From the NCBI GenBank assembly GCA_021234155.1, contig JAJEKV010000080.1, positions 3,271,867 to 3,335,866 on the forward strand: 64,000 bases of DNA. The letters run 5' to 3'. The notes beneath the pieces are model-generated. The model saw only the letters and a list, made by a program, of their open reading frames with translations, did not search any database and was not told the origin of the DNA. Below, one piece after another: positions 56,857 through 64,000 of this stretch (the stretch's first letter is position 1; the number at the start of each line of letters is the position of its first letter). The DNA is from Isoetes taiwanensis (Eukaryota > Streptophyta > Lycopodiopsida > Isoetales > Isoetaceae). The position numbers were made by a program, and so were the translations under genes.

Positions 56857-57639
56857 ATGCAGCAAATGGCCAGTAGTGATCAAAATGATGTAGAGATTGT
56901 AGCACCTTCCAGCGCTAGCAGCAAGGGAGAGAAGCGAGTGAGGGCAAGAAATTGGACCTTGAGTGAGGTAATCGTATTGATTGAAGCGAAGAGAATTGAA
57001 TGGGAAGTTGTAGATACCCATGTGTCTACTCGAGATGTGATTGAAACTGCAGCAAGCAAATGGAAGAAAATATCAGAGTTTTTGGCAAATCAAGGGTACG
57101 TTCGAACTGCTGACATGTGCAAGACCAAATGGGACAATGTGTTATCAGATTATAAGCTTATAAAGGATTTGGATAAGCGAACAGGGGCAGCTCCATACTT
57201 TAGCATGTCTAAGGCAAGCAGAAAGGCTGAGAAAATCGTGCCTCTTGATTTTGATCAGCAGGTATTTGAGTTGTTAGATACATTTCAAGGGAGAAGGCCA
57301 TCCATTAATCCACCCGTTACCATTGATAGTAGTGTGGGTGTGACTGCGGAGTCCACTCCCACTCCAGGTGATAGGGAGGCAGGATCAAGCGGAAAGAAGA
57401 GAAAGAAGAGTTCAGCTGTTGACACCCTTGCTAAGCTGCTCCAAGACGTTGAATCACGCAAGATTGACATAGAAACATCATTAGTCACAACCCAAAAGGA
57501 GGCAGTGGAGATTGAAAGAGCAAGATGCCTAGCAGATAGAGAGGATGCTGCAGCTGAAAGAGAAGATCGACGAATTCTTGTGCAAGCATTTGCAAGTATT
57601 GCTAAATCATGGGAAAAGATAAGCGAAAGGCTTGGTTGA
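56857..57639 (+). CDS. Harbinger ORF1, Myb/SANT-like (trihelix) protein
   Basis: A 260-residue open frame. Residues about 30-120 form a trihelix/Myb-like DNA-binding domain: RNWTLSEVIVLIEAKRIEWE, ETAASKWKKISEFLANQGY and MCKTKWDNVLSDYKLIKDLD, with the spaced Trp residues of that fold. A Lys-rich patch GKKRKKSS near residue 187 is a likely nuclear signal. The C-terminal third is a charged coiled coil (IERARCLADREDAAAERED). In PIF/Harbinger elements this protein helps bring transposase to the nucleus and to DNA. The start MQQMASS could also be the second Met. Confidence 0.9.
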   Translation: MQQMASSDQNDVEIVAPSSASSKGEKRVRARNWTLSEVIVLIEAKRIEWEVVDTHVSTRDVIETAASKWKKISEFLANQGYVRTADMCKTKWDNVLSDYKLIKDLDKRTGAAPYFSMSKASRKAEKIVPLDFDQQVFELLDTFQGRRPSINPPVTIDSSVGVTAESTPTPGDREAGSSGKKRKKSSAVDTLAKLLQDVESRKIDIETSLVTTQKEAVEIERARCLADREDAAAEREDRRILVQAFASIAKSWEKISERLG

Positions 57640-57937
57640 TGTTGGTTTTCTACTCCTCCAATTTGGATTTTGGATTGAATGGTTGGTTATACAACAAGGA
57701 CATCAACTTGAACGCTTTACACAAGTTTGTTTTGAGCATTTCATGTTTTTAAGTCTTGCTAACTGTTCAAAAAGCAAGTTAATATGCAAAATGTTTTTTA
57801 AACAGAACTTTCTGTTAAGGCTTGGTGGCTTATACCAGAAATATGGTATACAGTTTTATTTTTGCTGCATGAGGCAAAAAGTACAGTTACAATTTGATGT
57901 CTTTAGAATTGTAAACCTTCTGTTACAAATTGCATTA

Positions 57938-58482
57938 GAGGTAATTTGAGATCTCCTTTTGTCCCCATAAGAATCCTCCAATAGAATGAGTACTCTACAT
58001 CAAACTGCAATTAATGCAGCATTAACAACTTCATTGCTGTCGTTTTTTCCCTATAACTTTTGATCTACTCATGAAAATGCTGCGGCGTTTGTTGCATTAG
58101 ATGCAGAATGAAAAGATCTTTCAAGTGATATATGGTTATGATGTATTTCAATACAAGCCATATGTGTTAACCTTAAAAAATATGGTTTTTTATTCTTTTC
58201 TTATATATTTACATCCCAAAAGATATAACAATGGGTTGTCATTAGAAAGATCTTGAGGAGACGAATCCATTGCCACAAATAGTGTTCGAATCGGAGTTTT
58301 TGATCAAAAGTTATAGTAGAAAAATGACAACAAAAAGTTAGTTAGAATTTGCATTAATTTATCACGCCACATAATACTGGAATAAAATACACTGGAGCTC
58401 TTCTCTTATTGGACAGTTTAAAAAGCTGATGTGGCTTTTTAAGCATCCCTTAATGGGACAAAATGAGATCTCAAATTACCTC
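57938..58482. mobile_element. MITE nested in the Harbinger element
   Basis: Ends are inverted: left GAGGTAATTTGAGATCTC, right GAGATCTCAAATTACCTC, flanked by TA on both sides. Inverted symmetry extends inward (ATAACTTTTGATC at 58049, GATCAAAAGTTAT at 58302). At 545 bases it codes for nothing. The TA flanks suggest a Tc1/mariner-type element, with low certainty. Confidence 0.8.
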
Positions 58483-58639
58483 TAATGGTATACTTAATTA
58501 GGTGCAAGGGCCTTTTAACTTCTGTTAATATTCATATTCTTATTAAGTGTTGTCTAATTCATATTCTTCATACTCATAGCTAGAATAAATAAGTTGAAGC
58601 CTATCCAAACATTCATTGCCATAGCTGCTATGACACCAT

Positions 58640-59330
58640 ATTGCTGCTAGTTAGACAGTGTATGACACTATATTGCTGCTAGACAGTGTATGACACCATA
58701 TTGCTGCTAGTTATTCTGTTCCATTGCCAAATGTTGTCCCACAAGTTCATTCTGTTATTTTGTTAGACAGTGTATGACAGTGTATATTCTGTTGCTAGTT
58801 ATTCTGTTAGACAGTGTATGACAGTGCATATTTGGTAGCATATTTGGTATTAATGCTGGAAAAATCCTTGAGGGGACCTAGAGTTCTACAGATATTCCAC
58901 TTGTATGTCAAGCCAAAGCCACTTGCATATTTGGTATTAATGCTGGTATTTAGCTTATTAGCGCATCATGTATTCCGGTCCTATCCATTCTTTCATAATT
59001 GTTAGAGTAGCCCAAGGATAATGTGAGGTTCCTCCACTAGGTGGATCAAAGGCCATACCCTTGTTTACTAGTGGGATCTAGTATTGCACTCCAAATCTTG
59101 TATGACAGTGTTATTCTTGTTAGACAGTGCATATTTGGTATTAATGCTGGAAAAATCCTTGAGGGGACCTAGACAGTGCATATTTGGTATTAATGCTGGA
59201 AAAATCCTTGGAAAAATCCTTGAGGGGATCTTGTATGACAGTGTTATTCTGTTAGACAGTGCATATTTGGTATTAATGCTGGAAAAATCCTTGAGGGGAC
59301 CTAGAGTTCTACAGATATTCCACTTGTATG
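58640..59330. repeat. Tandem repeat cluster
   Basis: Two interleaved types: about 30-base units with ACCATATTGCTGCTAG (58647-58710), and units with CATATTTGGTATTAATGCTG plus AAATCCTTGAGGGGA repeated four to five times (58830, 58925, 59128, 59178, 59262). One 100-base stretch ending CAAGCCAAAGCC is duplicated at 58835 and 59262. Confidence 0.85.
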
Positions 59331-60170
59331 TCAAGCCAAAGCCGCCAAAATCTATATGCCCAGTCAAATGAATGTTACGTAGTCCCATTATTATTGCTAA
59401 AATTCCCAAACAAGGCTTTTATTTGTGGGTGACTCCCTGTATCACAGTCCGATCCATTCTGCTTCCTATTGTTGGAGCCCCCACATTGTTAGAGCCCCAT
59501 TTTTTAAAAAAAAATTATTCCACGTTAGCGCCCCCTCTAGATTCAAAGCACTGTTTACATGGTCTGGACCAAACCATGTTGAAATCATTGGCATGTCTTC
59601 CTCAAATATTTCTCACTATTTATGGGGCATGCCTATATGTGGCAGTGAGCTCTTGTTTTTCATAGCCATCTATTCCACTGCTTTTATTACAGCGGCCCTT
59701 ACTGTGCTTATATACAACCATGGAAGACCAGATGTTAATTCAATCATGCATGTTCAATCTCCAAGGCAAAATCTCCAAGGCTATGCTTTCATGCTTCCAA
59801 ACTTGTAACATGCGTGCTATACCTATTGCCATGCAGACTTAGATGCCACGCAGCTCACTTTGCTCGTGTACTGGAGCTCCTCATTTGATACTGGAGCTTG
59901 TCATAGCTTTCTCAACTATGTTACTTAAGTTTACTTGTTAACCCTATTCTCTTGGATCAAGCAACAAATGCAGACAAAATTGAGGCCAACGGGGCCATCC
60001 CTATTACTAGAAGGTTCCAACAAATAATTTCAATGTACCACCAGGTGCCACATTACCATGGCATAGACTTGCCATATTTCTGTGCATATATCAGGGTACC
60101 ACTACTAAGGAACTAAACCTTTTACGACATAACTTCTTACACTGTCCAAAACCGGCGTTGACTGTGAGGC
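59331..60170. other. Harbinger interior without recognised gene
   Basis: Open frames at 59372-59808 have no known domain. They could hide exons of the transposase leader, but I see no supporting motif. Confidence 0.4.
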
Positions 60171-60179
60171 AATCACAGT

Positions 60180-60425
60180 GCATGTTATGTTGTGAATGTG
60201 CAGTGCAGATGCAAGGGCAGTTTTGAAGCCATTTGTATACATTTGAATGTGCAGTGCAGATGCAAGGACAGTTTTGCATACATTTGTATACTGATGTATG
60301 CACCAGGGATGAAGCTTATCAATTTATGTTTCCTTATGTGATCATTAATGCTTCCTTATGTTTCCTTATGTGATCATTAATGCTTCCTTATGTTTCCTTA
60401 TGTGATCATTAATGCTTATCAATTT
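60180..60425. repeat. Short tandem repeats before the transposase
   Basis: GAATGTGCAGTGCAGATGCA occurs twice (60194, 60244). TTCCTTATGTGATCATTAAT occurs three times between 60330 and 60418. Confidence 0.85.
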
Positions 60426-60445
60426 AATCCTTTTCTTGCAGCAAT

Positions 60446-61758
60446 ATGGATGATGAGATGCATATAGAAGATGAGCCAATGGTTATGAATGAAGCCGATA
60501 TTTTCAATTTGGCACTTTTAACAGTCAATGTGATGTGTATTTTGCATTAATGACGCCAGGCTTGGTATTCCACTCACGACGCCAAAGGAGAATATCTAGG
60601 CTTGCTGGTTTCAAGAAAGTGCCCTATCCAAGTGGATCAGATGCCATTCGGAATGCAACTATTATTGCTACAGCTGCTGGTCCAGAGACTTCTTGGTTGG
60701 TGAAGCCTAGAAGCACAGTATGGTTTGATAGGTTTGTGATGGAGGTCTTTGATGATGCTCGCTGGAAAGAGAATTTTAGAATGACTAAAGCATCTTTCTA
60801 TTGGATTTGCAATTTGTTGGGTCCTAGTATTAAAAAACAAGATACTCGCTATAGAAGGTCAGTACCAGTGTTAATCCGTGTTGGAGCAGCATTCTACAAG
60901 TTATTCAAAGGCTGCGACTTTATGGAAGCATCAGAAAAGTTTGGAATTGGGGTGAGTACATGTTCTATGGTTCTTAGAGAAGTGTGTCGTGCAATAAATA
61001 TCCATCTCAAACACAAGATTAGGTGGCCAAACAGTGATGAAATTGCAGGTATTGAGGCATCATTTAAAGCTGTGAGTGGCTTACCAAACTGCCATGGTGC
61101 TATTGATTGCACGCATGTTGAGATCATTAGGCCACATGGTGTTCATGGTGCTGACTACTATGATAGGACACAAAGACATTCTATCGTATTGCAGGCTGTA
61201 TGTGATACTTCTAGGAAGTTTCGAGATGTTTTTGTTGGCTATCCAGGTTCTACCCATGATGCACGGGTCCTTAGGAATTCGGGTTTGGCAACTAGAGCAC
61301 ATGAAGGACAAATTTTGCAAGAGCCTACATTGATTATTAATGGTAACTATCACCTTCGGCCGTACATTGTTGGAGACAAAGGGTATGTCTCTTCTCCATG
61401 GCTCATATCCCCATACATTGGAGATGTTGCAAATCTGCCACCTATTGAGAGGTTGTTCAATGAAAGACATGTGCAGGCTAGACTTTTCATTGAGCAATCC
61501 TTTGGGATTATGAAAAAAGTCTTCAAGTGCTTGAAGACAAGATTGGAAATGAATGTAAAGTTTATACCTGAGCTCATATTTTCTTGTTGTGTGCTTCATA
61601 ACCTCTTGGTTGAAAGTCGAGATATAGATGTGGAAAAGGAACTCCTAGAGCTTGAAGAAGAGGAGGAAGAAGAAGAAGAGAACCAAGAGAGCACAACGAC
61701 GGATGATGGTGCAAGCATAAGAGCGAACCTTGCACAGTATTTGATTTTCAACTCTTAA
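60446..61758 (+). CDS. PIF/Harbinger DDE transposase
   Basis: The likely start is ATG 60446 (MDDEMHIEDEPMV), just after an intron-like TTCTTGCAG. A frame change near 60525 leads into the long frame from 60535 that runs 407 residues to 61758. An N-terminal helix-turn-helix part (TKASFYWICNLLGPSI, KLFKGCDFMEASEKFGIGVS) is followed by the DDE_Tnp_4 catalytic core: NCHGAIDCTHVEI (Asp), GYPGSTHDARVLRNS (Asp) and RLFIEQSFGIMKKVFKCL (Glu). An acidic tail ends it. It cuts and joins the element at TTA/TAA sites together with ORF1. The catalytic set is complete. Confidence 0.93.
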
Positions 61759-62094
61759 AATAGACTTGGAACCTCTAAAGTTTGGTAAGGCTGCTAACAT
61801 ATCCTCTTTGTATTTTCTATTTATTAGTTGTCTTTTCTCTTTAACAATATATTTATTTTGTAACTTTTGGACTGCAGCAAACTTTGTATGGGCAGCAAAA
61901 CTATCATTGGTTGTTTGATTTGATTGACTCATAATTTGCTACGGTCTATTTGATCGCCTAATTGATCGCATGCCTTTTGTAATGTAGAGAAGGTGCTTTT
62001 GTAATGCAGAGAAGGTGCTGATAGGCAACCGAATACAAATAGCAGCATAGGCCAGGAAGAAGAACATGCAGTGGCCATTAACATATTGAATTTC

Positions 62095-62285
62095 TGTTTT
62101 GCAATGTGAAACGCTTTTTAACAGATTTTGTTATGTTAAAAACTAACATAACAAATTTTGGTGTGAAAGTGTTTTTAACAAATTCTGTTATGTTAGTGGA
62201 TAACATAACAAATCCCATGTCTGAAAGTTTTTTTAACAAAATTTGTAATGTTAGTTTTTGACATAACAAGTGGTGTGAAAGCTTG
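62095..62285. repeat. Harbinger subterminal repeats
   Basis: Three imperfect units of about 58 bases combine TGTGAAAG, TTTTTAACA, a TTGTTATGTTA stretch and its inverse TAACATAACAA. The same GTTATGTTA word occurs near the left end (56053, 56190). Subterminal arrays often bind transposase, and here that is inference. Confidence 0.75.
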
Positions 62286-62342
62286 ATAAAAATAACCTTA
62301 ATTTATCATTAACAAACCATTGGTTACTTTAAAATTTAGCTT

Positions 62343-62370
62343 AATTTAACCCCATAGTCTGAAAGTACCC
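62343..62370 (+). repeat. Harbinger right terminal inverted repeat
   Basis: AGTCTGAAAGTACCC ends the element, followed by TTA (62371-62373), pairing with the left end. Confidence 0.85.
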
Positions 62371-62689
62371 TTAGGCCAAGAAAAAAACATAAAGACCATC
62401 CCCTTATATTATGGGTAAGTCAATTTTAATGAACAAGGCCCAAAATTCCACTTAAAAATATTTAGGGGGTTCTTCAAAATATAAGCATCAAATCATGTCC
62501 CCCATTATCAGCCATATGAAGCATGCAATGTGACTAGCGTGAGCAAGCATAAGGAGTATGAGCATGTCTTTAGAGACAAGGATGAGGTCATGGCGTGGGT
62601 TCTAAGAACAAGTATGAAAAGAGCAACAATTAAGAAGGCTTCACAAACGTGATCATGACTTGGCGTGGAAAGTGCCATGGCATGAGCAG

Positions 62690-62830
62690 GCAAGCATGGA
62701 CTACCGTGGCATGAGCGTGCACGTGAGGAGCATGGCGTGAGCGTGAGGAGCGTGGCTTGGCGTGGCATGAGCGTGAACGTGAGGAACGTGGCATGAGCGT
62801 GGGCCTGTGAGCGTGGCTCTGTTATTAGCG
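62690..62830. repeat. Short degenerate repeats of CGTGGCATGAGCGTG
   Basis: GCATGAGCGTG and GAGCGTGGC phrases recur seven to eight times with irregular spacing. Open frames on the minus strand (rich in His, Ala, Pro) reflect this repeat. Confidence 0.75.
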
Positions 62831-62839
62831 TGGCCCGTG

Positions 62840-64000
62840 GGCTGTGGAAGAGGGCGTGACCCTGATAATAGCTGATGTGAGAGAATTGATGGTGGGCCTG
62901 ACTTGTCATAATCCTCGCGCATGGACATCGTGAGCCCTGAACAAGGCATGAGCATAAAAAATTCACTGGAAAATCTTGGCATATCCTAGCTATTGATCTT
63001 GGGCGGCTACATCGTGGCCATCAAACCAGGAGTCCCTAAAATCTATTTGCTATGTTCCAGCGGGCATGAGTATGGAAACTTACTGAATTTGGTTACTGGC
63101 CATATGTGCCTTGATATAGTGCCAAAATTTCATTGGGAAGGGATTTGAACTGGAATAACATAGAAGAGTTGCTATGTTTGCCTTAGTCGGCTGGATTGGG
63201 GCCGGATTTGAAGGCAAATGTTGCTTGGAACGAACAGATGGCAATGGAAAGGATGTGATTCGGTTTTTTTCATGCAGGTTTCGACTGAGTCGTGGCCTCA
63301 GGATACAAATCTGATTGTTGTGCTTGCTTGCTTTGAAATTTGTTAACTGTGCTTGCTTACAAATGATGCAGACCAAAGAACCTAATAAATCCGACCTGAG
63401 GCTTCGAAGATTTCTTCACATATGTGCTTGCCTGAAGACTTCTCTACACCTGTATATAGCTACTGATCTCAAATCTGCCTGACAGATAGAGCTTGAATCG
63501 ATGTGCAGGTCCCTAAATTTGTTTGGTTCAGTGGGTTGTTCGATGTATATTGCTTGCCGGACCAGAAACCAGATGGGCGGGATGTGCCCCAAAAAATCTT
63601 CAACTCTTGTGTATTAGCAGGAGCCATGTAGAGGTATACAGATAAAGCTGTACATCAATAGGCTATAGCCATGTAGGCTCGGCTTCTCACTTGGTTTATT
63701 TGCAGGTACCTGCCTGATAATAATGGAAGGAGATAGAAGAAGTAGCCTTGAAAAAAGCAGCAGGTAATTTGAACTTATGGGCTCAAAGGGGGCTAGCCAA
63801 GTGTTGGCCCTCTGACAAATAATCTGAAAAAAAAAAATTTGTGGAAAGCTCAAGATTGGCAAATATAGATTGACTGATACGCTCCATACTGATATGCTCC
63901 ATGTGATATGATACAGAATATATTTTTTTGAACTGGGTATGCAAAGTGTACAAACTTTCTGATAAACAGAGATAAAATAAAAATAACAAGAAGGATCATG
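62840..64000. other. Non-coding stretch to window end
   Basis: No recognisable coding or RNA features. Confidence 0.4.

Larger units (their letters stand above)
56025..62370 (+). mobile_element. PIF/Harbinger DNA transposon with both genes (6.35 kb)
   Basis: Terminal inverted repeats (left GGGTACCTTCACACTAAAAG, right reversed GGGTACTTTCAGACTATGGG), a TTA duplication, a Myb/SANT-like ORF and a DDE transposase ORF in the same direction. Both genes are open, so the element may be autonomous. Space between the genes holds tandem repeats and a nested MITE. Confidence 0.92.

Noticed and set aside
59068-59409. Open frames on both strands
   Set aside because: Generated by the CATATTTGGTATTAATGCTG tandem repeats.
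62508-62982. His/Ala/Pro-rich minus-strand frames
   Set aside because: Products of the GAGCGTGGC repeat. No start context or domain.

Overview
This is a plant nuclear window, about 64 kb, AT-rich and dominated by nested transposable elements around one intact-looking host gene. A degraded exon of a dynein heavy chain (minus, 9887-10106) suggests a land plant with flagellated sperm (bryophyte, lycophyte, fern, cycad or Ginkgo), because conifers and flowering plants have lost this family. PPR fragments, an R2R3-MYB remnant and an ACT-repeat (ACR) remnant also indicate a land plant. The exact organism cannot be named from the sequence.

Layout. 1-11 kb: mostly non-coding, with decayed gene pieces (J-domain, MYB, an unrecognised spliced gene, PPR, dynein) and copies of a promoter-like dispersed repeat. 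11.3-21.7 kb: an HSPA12-type HSP70 pseudogene split by a 9.4-kb Ty3/chromovirus LTR retrotransposon (11982-21340, 5-bp duplication GCCAA). 21.8-25.6 kb: an ACR remnant, an (AAT)n microsatellite and a strong foldback hairpin. 25.65-35.43 kb, minus: a many-exon PDS5 cohesin-regulator gene ending in a Tudor domain, with a Mutator-type MITE in one intron. 36.3-50.0 kb: a 5'-inverted (twin-primed) LINE with a 17-bp target duplication, interrupted by an 11-kb Ty3 retrotransposon (38457-49465). 50-56 kb: a tRNA-derived SINE head, a degenerate 12-bp array, another foldback hairpin, HAD-phosphatase and PPR fragments and a second LINE remnant. 56.0-62.4 kb: a PIF/Harbinger element with both genes, terminal inverted repeats, a TTA duplication and a nested MITE. 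62.4-64 kb: no recognisable gene.

The strongest candidate for something new is the 38457-49465 retrotransposon. It carries an archaeal-type RNase H with a complete D-E-D-D set upstream of the reverse transcriptase, while the RNase H in the usual place after RT has lost its catalytic aspartates. This is an unusual domain order, though I cannot check whether it has been described.

One caution applies to the retroelements. The two LTRs of each element differ mainly where one copy has CAG or CTG and the other has CG, CGT or CGTA. Several reading-frame breaks fall at the same kind of site. This looks more like base-calling error at methylated CHG sites than true mutation, so calling these elements dead would be premature.
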